Origin: Klebsiella quasivariicola
GTDB lineage: Bacteria > Pseudomonadota > Gammaproteobacteria > Enterobacterales > Enterobacteriaceae
DNA: 64,000 nt
Assembly (NCBI RefSeq): GCF_002269255.1
Contig: NZ_CP022823.1
Location: 1,922,001 to 1,986,000, forward strand
Direction: 5' to 3'
Position 1 is the stretch's first letter. Each line of letters begins with the position of its first letter. Under the pieces are notes generated by a model. It saw only the letters and a program-made list of their open reading frames with translations. It ran no database searches and was not told where the DNA came from. This document shows positions 53,001 to 61,184 of this stretch, in pieces. The translations under genes were made by a program, and so were the position numbers.

Positions 53001-53427
53001 GAGCATCCTCGGCAGGCGAACGATTCTGATCGGCCTGTAATTGCGACAGAAGCGAAAATGCCAGCGCAGAGTAGTTGGCCAAGTGATAGGAAGCAGCCCC
53101 CACTGTTCGATAGAACCCTCGAGATGCGTCGGCCTGTGACCCGTTCTGAACCAATGCCTCAAAGGCCCCACCTGCCTGTACGAAGCCTTTTCGCCAAGTC
53201 ACTGCATCACCTTCAAGCTCGCGTAGCGCCAAGGAAGCACGTAGTACTGAGAAGCCATAGTCCGCAAGATCGGAGTCGATCCCTTCGCTGAAGGCTGGAG
53301 CGTCTGGTGGCAAGTTTCCTTCATGGCGAATAAGAGCCCTTGCTTGACCCCGGGCCTGCAAGCGACCTCGATATCCGTCTTGTGTGATGTCGAGCAGGAA
53401 TGCAGTCAGTTCTTCAGTCGTTTCCAA
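50026..53427 (-). CDS. hamB: Hachiman defence helicase HamB
   Basis: A 1133-residue superfamily 2 helicase. A long helical N-terminal region (1-290) precedes the helicase core: Walker A LPTSAGKTR (about 313-321), DEGH box in LIVLDEGHLIG, SAILPAG as motif III, and motif VI GRAGRA in ANVAGRAGRAFVD. In Hachiman, HamB senses or unwinds phage or damaged DNA and releases the HamA nuclease. It starts at TTG 53427, overlapping hamA by 14 bases, so translation is coupled. GC is about 57%, far above the genes on both sides, pointing to a separate origin. Confidence 0.87.
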   Translation of the reverse strand: METTEELTAFLLDITQDGYRGRLQARGQARALIRHEGNLPPDAPAFSEGIDSDLADYGFSVLRASLALRELEGDAVTWRKGFVQAGGAFEALVQNGSQADASRGFYRTVGAASYHLANYSALAFSLLSQLQADQNRSPAEDALALLIVRDLQGLVQRAREWLSSPANRDEGIARAAAEGALDPDDIVSRVATSTMFRALVFFEFALQTGQESLVVEARNLLKRAISLTKAASAVSLWWILRITVNLIDDLWASSLHKVLPSEGPLGSQDYAQLRKLFVSELYCRRSSEVELWPSQLLAAQRAVDVSDDLVVALPTSAGKTRIAEIAALMALACGKRVLIVTPLRALSAQTERSFRKTFTPLGFSVSSLYGSSGVAGNDEDALREQNIVIATPEKLDFALRNDPDIINDVGLIVLDEGHLIGPSEREIRYENLVQRLLRRTDHGDRRIVCLSAILPAGDQLNDLTAWIRSDAPGDPIQSSWRPTRQRFGTLSWLGNSARLSFDLEPNGPFIRHFVPEVPPIRPRRTAFPKDNKELTLAAAWKFSEQGKRALVFCTQRDHVEGFAETALDLQRRGFLPSLLANAQEVERAMAVGREWLGAEHPAVRCLAIGVAIHHGRLPGPFLREVETLLAAGVLRVTVASPTLAQGLNLNAAVLLIPNLYRAGTLITGEEFANVAGRAGRAFVDLEGLVIHVMHQPENWRHQRWRELVTSAKARSLSSGIIVVVNEVIRRLATSGVFARGDAMDYLSSTQDAWFPDAVDGEMESDSMESLIERLDTTVLGLVEALDAQSADLPRLLDEALAGSLWARQIAHLDGAEKQKQVWILLSRAQLIWNKTTVEQRKGQFAMGVGLESGLAIDALAVVLTELLDRADAAALASDADALIAALIGMGERLLAIRPFVPDDPLPANWRDLLGAWVRGQDVAAIGQEGMRFVDDAFVYRLVWAIEAIRMNRRINGGESELPVEGAAAACLEAGLPSNAMAMLVRAGLPSRVAAKIAVEQLAPAFTNRAEMKTWLRSEEVAGFDHVPGWPTLETHAIWQQFRHDVVSSVDGRWASQEWTMQWATDSTVPLRIEVDPQDGQVSIATPDFSQLTTIRQRLQAELPSLLEVESLQSGTSVTIRRIGKGEARWVDKD

Positions 53428-54187
53428 GTGCCAGAGCCCTCTCGTAGCAGGCCAGAATGAAGGCCTGATGGTCTTCTATGCGCAAATTTGCAGAAAGATG
53501 GGGACGAACCAGATCCGCCGCTGCGAGATCGTCGTACAGTGCCTGAGGCGTGGCGTTGCCCGACAAGGTGAACAGCATGTGACTGGTTCGCCCTTGGGGC
53601 GCAGATCGACTGGCGACTTCATTACGAATCCGTCTACCCATCTGCCGTCGTTCGCCTTCACCCTCCATGAGTCGATCCGCGACGAAGAGAAGGGACGTTG
53701 CCGTAGGTCTGCCATCGTCTCTGGACAGTGCTTTTCGTGCCTCAGAGATGGTGGCGTTGGCAAGGTTTACACGACTCTTAGACTCGCCTTTTAAGTAGTG
53801 CAATTTTTGTTGGTCATCGAGCTTTAGACCGACGAAATCGTCGCCGCGCAGCGCCATCTCTCGACCATCTTTGTATCGCAGGCGACGGATCGGAACCTCG
53901 AATTCAAGATGTTCTTCGACCAACTCGGTCGCGAGGATCTCGCCAAGCTCTCCCGAACGTGCTCGGGTGGAGCGCGGCATGCGCTCAGCCAAAATTGCAG
54001 CCGCGCCTGGGTATCCCAACTCACGGACGTCTTCAGCTATTTCGTCCAAATTGTCGTAGTGAGCTCGGATCCGAGTAGTTAGGGTAGCTTCGATAGCAGC
54101 CCTTCCTCCATCGCGTTCGGACAAGCGCCATAGCTGCTTGTTGTCTTGCTCTTGGATAGTTATGTCGCACCAACGTGGATATAGCAT
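53414..54187 (-). CDS. hamA: Hachiman defence nuclease HamA (DUF1837)
   Basis: A 257-residue DUF1837 protein, a PD-(D/E)XK-like DNase. Likely active residues are E80/E83 in SGELGEILATELVEE, D116 in LRGDDFVGLK, and E135-S-K137 in LKGESKSRV. HamA with HamB is the complete Hachiman anti-phage system, in which the nuclease is held in check until HamB is activated. Gene order (hamA first, hamB overlapping) is the standard one. ATG 54187 starts it. Both genes read leftwards, opposite to the ABC-3C operon. Confidence 0.87.
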   Translation of the reverse strand: MLYPRWCDITIQEQDNKQLWRLSERDGGRAAIEATLTTRIRAHYDNLDEIAEDVRELGYPGAAAILAERMPRSTRARSGELGEILATELVEEHLEFEVPIRRLRYKDGREMALRGDDFVGLKLDDQQKLHYLKGESKSRVNLANATISEARKALSRDDGRPTATSLLFVADRLMEGEGERRQMGRRIRNEVASRSAPQGRTSHMLFTLSGNATPQALYDDLAAADLVRPHLSANLRIEDHQAFILACYERALALGND

Positions 54188-54301
54188 TCAAAAGCTCCGT
54201 ATTCTTATGCCAGGTCTTTCTGAGAGAGGTGGATTAAACCCTCTGTGCGACGGCCGCAAGCTGCAATTTTCTTCCAACCCAAAAGTTGCCTCACGTCATC
54301 A

Positions 54302-54380
54302 CTTTAAGTTCTTCGACGTTACTCCGGCTTCAGCCTCGCGGAGAATACTAATGATCTGTTGGTTGGAAAAACGCTTCTTC
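54302..54380 (-). pseudogene. IS3-family orfA N-terminal remnant
   Basis: On the minus strand the frame from ATG 54380 reads MKKRFSNQQIISILREAEAG, the usual start of IS3-family (IS407/IS1400-like) OrfA transposase, and then stops after 27 residues. No OrfB with a DDE motif is seen. It is a short relic between hamA and the ABC-3C operon. Confidence 0.7.
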
Positions 54381-54797
54381 ATGGGGATGTCCTCATGTGG
54401 CTTATGAAGACATTACTAACATCGGGTGTACTAATCAACGGGGAGCAGGTCATTCATCCTGTCAAGACCACCAAAATGACCACCAATAGTTGCGGATTGA
54501 ATAAATCAGGTTGAGCAATCCTCGGAATGTGGTGATCGTTACTATGGTTTAACCCTAAACGTTAGCATAACTAACGAGAGCATCGAGGAATCTATCCTAA
54601 GAGAGCAAAGAGGTCTAACAGTCTGCACATACTAAGAGTGGAAGTTGCTTACATAAGGGGCGGATGTTGTACTTGGACTGATTAGGCTATCTAGGGTTCC
54701 CCTCATAAAATATTTTTCAGAATCCTGGGTGTTGACAGTAGTAAATTGATTGGATTTCAGTTAGAAAATATTATCGATAAATTAACGGAGTGACGGG
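54381..54797. other. AT-rich spacer before the ABC-3C operon
   Basis: About 417 bases without a gene. It contains a third copy of the CTGTCAAGACCACCAAAATG-like element (54458-54485), also present at 47975 and, degraded, at 49654. The last 100 bases are AT-rich and should hold the promoter of the rightward operon (ATG 54798, ribosome site ACGGAGTGACGGG). No sharp promoter can be picked. Confidence 0.45.
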
Positions 54798-55985
54798 ATG
54801 AGTAACGCGCATGAGGCCAGCGCGTCGGCCACTGGCTATCTGTATCAGTGTCGCTACGCATTGCTAAAAGGACTGGAAGCTACTCTGGATTCACCAGAGT
54901 TCAGGATTTCAATTGAAAAGTTTGATGATATAGCTTTTGAGGCAAACGGCTTACCGATTCATCTTATCCAGACCAAACATCATAAAGCCAAAACTGGAAA
55001 GCTGACTGACAGCAGCGCTGACCTTTGGAAAACGCTACTCATCTGGATAAAAAGTGTAGCCACCGATAGTGGCGGTTTCTCAAGAACTCGTCACTTCCTA
55101 ATAACAACTGGTTTGGCACCTTCGAATTCGGCGTCTTTTCTATTACGAACAGAAAGTCGTAACGAGGCTCAAGCCGATTTTTTGTTACTCACGACTGCAA
55201 ACAGTTCAAATAACCGCGCGCTACAAGAAGCTTTCAACGCCTATAAGCTCTTACCGGAGGAGGCTCGATTTGCTCTGTTAAGATCAATATATGTACTTGA
55301 TAGATCTCCTTCGATTACTGATGTTAAAGAAGATATTTACCGGCAGTTGCACCGTGCTGTAGGAAGACAGCATATCGAAATTTTCACCGAGCGTTTAGAA
55401 GGCTGGTGGTTCGACCAAGTGATACGTATGCTCAGCGGCAATGAGGTGGGCAGCATCCCAGTGCTGGCTATTGAATCCCGCATTGATGAACTGCGAGAGG
55501 AGTTTCGACGTTCCTCATTACCTGTAGATTTTCGGTCATTTTCTCCTCCTCAAGAAGTGATCGCTCAGCTAGATAGTCGACCCTTTGTCAATCAATTGCG
55601 AAAGATAAATCTCGGTTCGGCCCGTATTGAGTATGCCATCCGTGATTATTACCGAGCTTCAGAGCAACGCTCAAAATGGGTAAGAGAAGAATTATTGCTT
55701 AATGATGAGCTTAAAACGTTCGAGCAAGACCTGATAGAGGCTTGGCAACCACGATTCGCCGCACAGAAAGACGATTTATTACCTGATAGTGATGAGTCCG
55801 ATCGTATACGTTCTGGAAAGGACCTGTTCACATGGGCAGAACAGCAGGCATGTTTTCCTCTCCGCAGCCTACGAGAGCGGTTTCTTACCCACGGAAGCTA
55901 CCATATTTTGGCTAACCGATACGCAGTGGGGTGGCACCCTGACTTCATGCAGAATAATAGTGATGAACAGAAAGGAGAGGATTGA
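54798..55985 (+). CDS. ABC-3C system nuclease/effector, Cap4-like N-terminus
   Basis: A 395-residue protein. The N-terminus (ASASATGYLYQCRYALLKGL; E40, D43-D44, Q58-T-K60) fits the dsDNA endonuclease (DUF4297/Cap4-like PD-(D/E)XK) domain often fused to system-specific tails in ABC-three-component (ABC-3C) systems. The remaining 250 residues are helical and charged and probably dock the other components. Its stop codon overlaps the next ATG (TGATG), showing strict coupling. The expected role is phage- or plasmid-triggered DNA cutting controlled by the ATPase. Confidence 0.82.
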   Translation: MSNAHEASASATGYLYQCRYALLKGLEATLDSPEFRISIEKFDDIAFEANGLPIHLIQTKHHKAKTGKLTDSSADLWKTLLIWIKSVATDSGGFSRTRHFLITTGLAPSNSASFLLRTESRNEAQADFLLLTTANSSNNRALQEAFNAYKLLPEEARFALLRSIYVLDRSPSITDVKEDIYRQLHRAVGRQHIEIFTERLEGWWFDQVIRMLSGNEVGSIPVLAIESRIDELREEFRRSSLPVDFRSFSPPQEVIAQLDSRPFVNQLRKINLGSARIEYAIRDYYRASEQRSKWVREELLLNDELKTFEQDLIEAWQPRFAAQKDDLLPDSDESDRIRSGKDLFTWAEQQACFPLRSLRERFLTHGSYHILANRYAVGWHPDFMQNNSDEQKGED

Positions 55986-56488
55986 TGATGGAGCCTTGGT
56001 CTTCCCGTCCCATAGAGGAGAGCTACCTCTTCAACCCAGCTTTCTGCGTATTGCTTATAGCCAATACATCGTCAGAATTCAATAAAAAGACCGGTTGCTC
56101 TTTACCCTTTGCACTAGCCTTTATAATCCTTCCGATAATTCTTCATCAGAAAACACGCAAGGCTCTGCCTGCTACAACCGTAACGTCACTAATGGCATGG
56201 TGCCAGGACAACCGAGATACGATGATTAATTTCCCCGACAGAGTCAGGCGGCTAAACGGTATTACCCGTGAGAGCATATTATTTGGCACAAGGCAAAGCG
56301 CTCTTTGCTTGGATGAAAATGGTGACTTAAAGAAAGGAGCTAAACTGCTCCCACCTACAGAAAAACGAACGCCGCTGCTTACTCAGGAAGCCGGAGAATG
56401 CATTGAGCGTGCGGCATTTCTGGGGCGTTGGCTCGCAGCAGCTGGTACAACAGCGACTATTTATGCTGCATGGGGGATAGCGCCATGA
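55985..56488 (+). CDS. ABC-3C system middle component
   Basis: A 167-residue protein beginning MMEPWSSRPIEESYLFNPAFCVLLIANTS. The opening RPIEEsYLFNPAFC pattern and the helical body (FALAFIILPIILHQKTRKALP; SLMAWCQDNRDTMINFPDRVRRL) match the small middle component of ABC-3C systems. ATG 55985 overlaps the upstream stop; ATG 55988 is an alternative. It overlaps the ATPase start by 4 bases (ATGA). It is thought to bridge nuclease and ATPase. Confidence 0.85.
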   Translation: MMEPWSSRPIEESYLFNPAFCVLLIANTSSEFNKKTGCSLPFALAFIILPIILHQKTRKALPATTVTSLMAWCQDNRDTMINFPDRVRRLNGITRESILFGTRQSALCLDENGDLKKGAKLLPPTEKRTPLLTQEAGECIERAAFLGRWLAAAGTTATIYAAWGIAP

Positions 56489-58428
56489 GTCTTCAGATAG
56501 CCAGCCTTGTGATTTACAACCACGGGGGAGAACGTCGTGAAATCACCCTTCATCCCGGTCAACTGAACATCTTGACCGGCGCATCCAAAACGGGTAAATC
56601 AGCAATAATTGATATTATTGATTACGTTACCGGGCGAAGCGAATGTTACGTAGCCGATGGCGTTATCCGCAAATGTACGCAATGGTATGGGATCCTTTTT
56701 CAACTGAATGATAGCCAAATCTTTATCGCGCGACGCAATCCAGATGCCGGTACACAGTCTCACGGCGACATCTATATTGCCCGAGGGAGCTCCCTGTCGA
56801 TTCCCGATGGCGCAACTCTCCACAAAAACACTACAGTCAACGCTGTGGAGAAATTTCTGGGAACGGCAATCGGCATTAATGAAAACGAACACCGTCCCCC
56901 GAGTCCTACGCGACCCTCTCTGGAGGCAAATTTCCGCCACTCGCTTCTTTTTTGTTTCCAGGATCAGAACGACATTGATAACAAACAGCGTCTGTTTCAT
57001 CGCCAAGATGATGGTTTTATAGCGCAGGCTATCCGGGACACCTTTCCTTATTTTCTTGGCGCAATGGATGAAGAGCGGCTCTTACAGCAAGCCCAATTGG
57101 ACGATGCGCGAAAACTACTGCGTCAGCTTGAAAGGTTGGTACGGGAAGCTGAATCGCTGGATGACGCCACATTTCCGCGTGCAAAAGCTCTTCTTGAAGA
57201 AGCTAAAATGGCAGGGCTTACCGACGATCGAACCGTAGTTGTAAACTATGAGGCCTGCATGACTCTGCTCCAAAGCTTGAGCGAGCGAGGAGTATTTTCA
57301 GATGCAGTTGTAGTAAGTGATCATGATGACATATTGATGCGACTGCGCTCAGAACGTCAAGGGATGCGTACTGAGCTTGAGAGACTGAATAGCGAGATTC
57401 GTGAAACGCGGGCGTTTACCTCAGAATCAACCGGCTATGAGCGAGAGGCGCGGGAGCAGCGTGCAAGACTCAGCGTAGTGAATTTGATAAAGTCCTCAGA
57501 GGTATCGCAGCTTTGTCCTCTTTGCGAAAGTCACCTCGAAAACATTCCTCCTTCTGTTGCTCAACTCAACCATTCACTCAATGAATTGAGCCGACAACTT
57601 GAGGCGGTAGAAGCAGAAAATCCAAGGCTCCAGAAGCGCTTAGCAGCCCTCCAAATACAGGAAAATACTCTCCTCAATAATCTTCGAGAGAATCAGAAAA
57701 AAATCAGTGATTGCATCCAACAAGCTGAATATCTGCGAGTACAGCAGGAAAACTTTATGCTGCAGGCGCGGACTCTGGGGAAAATCGCACAGTATCTTGA
57801 AACTGTCAGCGATGCAGAGCAGTATTCGGGTCTTCGCACCCGGTTAGAAAATCAGCAATTAACTGTAAGTTTCCTTGAAAAAAAATTGGATCCGACTGCT
57901 GTACGAGAGAAACTTGCGGCCTTCCTCAATATAATCGGCCGTTATATGACTGAATATTCGGAACTTCTCGATCTAGAACATCAGGGAAGCAACCTGCGTC
58001 TAGATATCCGCAAACTCACCGTTGTGGCAGATACCTTGGACGGACCGGTACCACTTTTCCGTATGGGCAGCGGGGAAAATTGGGTCGGCTACCATATTTT
58101 GGCTCATCTGGCCCTTCATCGCTGGTTCCGTCAAAAAAAACGCCCCGTGCCAGGATTTCTAATTCTCGACCAGCCATCGCAGGCGCATTATCCACCTGAA
58201 AAAGATAATGATGGGTCTATTGACGCTCTGAAGAATGAAGATCAGAACGCTGTAAATCGGCTGTTCAGCCTAATCAACCACGCTGCTAAAACGCTCGCCC
58301 CTGATTTACAGATAATAGTTATGGACCATGCAGACCTTAAAGATGACTGGTTTCAGGCTGCAGTCTCTGATCGCTGGCGTAATGGCGTAAAACTTATTCC
58401 AACAAGCTGGATAACACCCCAGAAATAA
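56485..58428 (+). CDS. ABC-3C system SMC/Rad50-like ATPase (DUF3732)
   Basis: A 647-residue ATPase with split ABC halves: Walker A GASKTGKSA (32-40), long coiled coils (about 200-340 and 355-500) around a zinc-hook-like CPLC (C344, C347), signature GSGENWVGYH (528-537) and Walker B FLILDQPSQ (558-566). This is the DUF3732 ATPase type of ABC-3C systems, related to Rad50. It probably detects foreign or unusual DNA and licenses the nuclease. ATG 56485 is within the preceding stop overlap; an earlier in-frame start is not credible. Confidence 0.88.
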   Translation: MSLQIASLVIYNHGGERREITLHPGQLNILTGASKTGKSAIIDIIDYVTGRSECYVADGVIRKCTQWYGILFQLNDSQIFIARRNPDAGTQSHGDIYIARGSSLSIPDGATLHKNTTVNAVEKFLGTAIGINENEHRPPSPTRPSLEANFRHSLLFCFQDQNDIDNKQRLFHRQDDGFIAQAIRDTFPYFLGAMDEERLLQQAQLDDARKLLRQLERLVREAESLDDATFPRAKALLEEAKMAGLTDDRTVVVNYEACMTLLQSLSERGVFSDAVVVSDHDDILMRLRSERQGMRTELERLNSEIRETRAFTSESTGYEREAREQRARLSVVNLIKSSEVSQLCPLCESHLENIPPSVAQLNHSLNELSRQLEAVEAENPRLQKRLAALQIQENTLLNNLRENQKKISDCIQQAEYLRVQQENFMLQARTLGKIAQYLETVSDAEQYSGLRTRLENQQLTVSFLEKKLDPTAVREKLAAFLNIIGRYMTEYSELLDLEHQGSNLRLDIRKLTVVADTLDGPVPLFRMGSGENWVGYHILAHLALHRWFRQKKRPVPGFLILDQPSQAHYPPEKDNDGSIDALKNEDQNAVNRLFSLINHAAKTLAPDLQIIVMDHADLKDDWFQAAVSDRWRNGVKLIPTSWITPQK

Positions 58429-58740
58429 TGGCAAGACGCAAATTTGAGCCTACAGCGCACTTATTTCTGAGCGTAAGAATACTGTGCTATGTTGGCGGGG
58501 ATAGCTACTATCCGGTGACTGAAGTAATGAAGGTTTAACTGGAACAACGACGTCTAGGCAGGCGAAAGATTTGTAAGTAGGTCTGGAGAAGATAAGGTTT
58601 GGCTCTGCATGAGAATGTGAACGCTGGAACATAAATCCAATTGAGGCATTAACTATAACTTGCTGCAGTGCTGTGCCAATGCAATAAATTTAGTAAAAAT
58701 ATGATGGCTAGATTTGATAGGTTGATTTATAGGGGTTGTT
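58429..58740. other. Spacer between ABC-3C and the OLD-type remnant
   Basis: 312 bases, with no ORF that resembles a protein. The last 80 bases are AT-rich. No terminator hairpin of quality is seen after the ATPase gene. Confidence 0.4.
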
Positions 58741-58899
58741 ATGTGTTTTGCAAATTTAAAGATACTCAACTTTCGTGATTTTGAGACAGTTAATATCCCT
58801 CTGACGGGCAACATAGTCTTGTTGGGCGAGAACCTCGTCGGTAAGAGCAATCTTCCATTAGCGATTCGCCTGTTCAACCTTATGATAGATAGATATTAA
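58741..58899 (+). pseudogene. Truncated OLD-family ATPase N-terminus
   Basis: A 52-codon frame reading MCFANLKILNFRDFETVNIP and then IVLLGENLVGKSNLPLAIRL, which is the N-terminal strand and Walker A (GENLVGKSN) of OLD/RecF-like ATP-dependent nucleases used in defence (the GajA and OLD families). It stops after NLMIDRY. The rest of the ATPase and the Toprim domain are missing, and the next gene starts 61 bases later with an unrelated, more AT-rich sequence. Confidence 0.7.
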
Positions 58900-58960
58900 T
58901 GGTGTGATTTATAAGGGAATGTACAATCATAAAAATGTGCCAAATACTAACAGGAGTTTT

Positions 58961-60778
58961 ATGATGATTGATAGATTAGAGCTTACAAAAAACATTCAAT
59001 TCTATAACTTAATAATACCAGAAGACAATCGAAACAGAACAATAACAGACGTTGAAATAACTAATATTTTGGATGCTGCAGATGACAATATTGAACCTGG
59101 TAGTGATTACCTATTAGAGGAGTTTAGAATTGACAAAAGATTAATTGAAAATGATATCCCTTATAAATATTCATTGCGAATCTTCCCAACACTCAAGCCA
59201 GTGTATTTTATTGGGGAGATCGAGGGCGGAGAGAACTACCAAGATAAAATTTATGCTTTTATATTAATTCTTGAGTTTGATAATAGTGTGGCAATAATAA
59301 AGAAAAGCTGTGCAAATATTTCAGATGATATTGAAAGAAGTTTTAATTTAGTATCGAGTAATTTATTGGCTAGCACCTTTAATGATTCTGATGTTTTATT
59401 CCAAAAAATATCCACAAGAACAATAACTAATTCAGATAAGGCAATCAGAAATAGATCTGCAGAATCAGCAGATCTTAAAGGTTCTTACTCTACTCATGCT
59501 GCTGGTAGGTCAATACCTTACTACTTAAAACTTAGGCAAGGTGCAATAATTAAGACAATCTCTGGTTCAGGACGATTGGTAGAGGCATCACAGAGAGTTA
59601 ATTTCGATGAAATTGCGACATGGTCTTATAATCAACTTTGTCTGATAAGGCAAGGTGGAGGGGTTAAGGACTTCCTCAATTCTTTTGCAAAACAAAAAGA
59701 TTTAAGTGAGGTTTTAAGATCTACTGTGCCAAGTGCCTTATTAATAGAAAGTACTTCATTATATGAAAAGTTACAATCGGAAGGCGCCATACTGAAATAC
59801 AAATTGCCTGATGGATCCGATTGCATTCTAAATGAAATACAAGTAAATCGGTTGCTTCGTAAACTTGAAAAAGTTTATGAAATAAAATCCGACTTGACTA
59901 TTCAAGTGCCGCTTGGTAAGGCTAAGATACGAAAAAACAACAAAACACTAACGATTGACTCTACTGTTCTAAAAAAAATAAAAGTTTCGTACAACTCTAA
60001 AGATATAACTTTGCAAAGTTTTATCTTTAAAAATGGTTTCTACAGCATTACGTTTACTGACCCATGCTATATGTATTTTATGGGTAATTGTTTCGAAGAC
60101 TCTTCAGGCATATCGGAAATCAATAACATATTAGAAATGCTTGTCCCTAAAGCTAATATAAAAAACGTCTTAAGTGAGAAAGGTTTGCTTTTAAAAGGAA
60201 TGGATAAGTTCTCTAATGATTCCATGTTTGATGTGGTGGAAAACATTCATAGTGGGGATGATTACATCTTTTGCGATGACTTAGGGAATGAGTGGGCAGA
60301 CCATATCACATTTAATAAAGCGGATTCATGCATTTGTTTCATTCATTCAAAGCATGGTGACAAAAGCACATCAGCAAGTAAACTTCATGACGTTGTTGGT
60401 CAGGGTATAAAAAATCTTGGATATATGTATTTTAATACTGCTGATTTTACTGTTAAATTAAAAACAAAATTTAATAAAAATTATACTGGAGTTTACAATA
60501 AAAAGTCAGTATCAACCAAGATAAAAAAGGTAAGAAAAGGTGACACTAAAAACATTAAAAAATACCTTGACGACCTTTTTAAGGATGTTAAATTGCATAG
60601 AAAATGCATTCTTAGCTGTTCATTTTTATCCAAAAAAGAGATAGAGCGCGAGTTCATTAATTTGCGAAGAAAAAAACCGGTTAAGCCTCATGTGATTCAA
60701 CTGCTATGGATCTTGTCTTCTTTTTCTCATGCTGTAAAAGAGGCTAATGCTGTTCCAATTATTTATTGCGATAACTAG
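58961..60778 (+). CDS. Large AT-rich protein with possible PD-(D/E)XK nuclease domain
   Basis: About 605 residues from ATG 58961 (AGGAG site; ATG 58964 also fits). GC is near 33%, the lowest in the window. No overall family is recognised. The first 400 residues mix strands and helices. Around residues 433-485 there is CDDLGNEWADHI, then FIHSKHGDKSTSASKLHDVVGQGIKNLGYMYF, resembling PD-(D/E)XK nucleases with a D/E...xHxK core followed by a helix carrying a Q-x3-N. A Lys-rich C-terminal region follows. It stands alone among defence genes, so a single-gene defence protein is a reasonable guess. Confidence 0.65.
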   Translation: MMIDRLELTKNIQFYNLIIPEDNRNRTITDVEITNILDAADDNIEPGSDYLLEEFRIDKRLIENDIPYKYSLRIFPTLKPVYFIGEIEGGENYQDKIYAFILILEFDNSVAIIKKSCANISDDIERSFNLVSSNLLASTFNDSDVLFQKISTRTITNSDKAIRNRSAESADLKGSYSTHAAGRSIPYYLKLRQGAIIKTISGSGRLVEASQRVNFDEIATWSYNQLCLIRQGGGVKDFLNSFAKQKDLSEVLRSTVPSALLIESTSLYEKLQSEGAILKYKLPDGSDCILNEIQVNRLLRKLEKVYEIKSDLTIQVPLGKAKIRKNNKTLTIDSTVLKKIKVSYNSKDITLQSFIFKNGFYSITFTDPCYMYFMGNCFEDSSGISEINNILEMLVPKANIKNVLSEKGLLLKGMDKFSNDSMFDVVENIHSGDDYIFCDDLGNEWADHITFNKADSCICFIHSKHGDKSTSASKLHDVVGQGIKNLGYMYFNTADFTVKLKTKFNKNYTGVYNKKSVSTKIKKVRKGDTKNIKKYLDDLFKDVKLHRKCILSCSFLSKKEIEREFINLRRKKPVKPHVIQLLWILSSFSHAVKEANAVPIIYCDN

Positions 60779-60784
60779 AAAACA

Positions 60785-60813
60785 TTTTGAGAGGGGTAAT
60801 AAACCTCTCAAAA
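60785..60813 (+). terminator. Hairpin after the AT-rich gene
   Basis: TTTTGAGAGG and CCTCTCAAAA form a 10-bp stem with a 9-nt loop, 7 bases after the stop codon. There is no T run downstream on the plus strand, so it may be a weak terminator or act on the other strand. Confidence 0.5.
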
Positions 60814-61184
60814 CAATACCGATGAATATTCCTAATTTATACTATCGATTGGAAGTTTGGAGTTTATTTGAAAGGTGCATCAAACTCTATGTATCCAATC
60901 TCAATAGATTAAAGTTCAAACTCTATATAGCATGCTTTATTTAGAAGGAGACAATTGATACTACTCTTTTGATCAGGTATCAATCGCAGAGCTATAAGAA
61001 TAAATAATAAAAAACTCATAAGCTGAATTGATGAGCTTTAAGTTACGCGCCAACAGGAAGGCAACTGATCCTATAAGATAATCCCTTGAAAAGTCAGCAC
61101 TTGAATATGTGGGATTTTATCATGACCTCAAATAAGGCTGAGGCCAGAAATACGCGGGCTCCCGGCATCAGAGCGCCTAGCTTC
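60814..61184. other. AT-rich spacer before the IS66 remnant
   Basis: 371 bases without a recognisable gene or RNA. Base composition moves from AT-rich to mixed near 61130, which may be the junction with the IS66-derived part. Confidence 0.35.
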
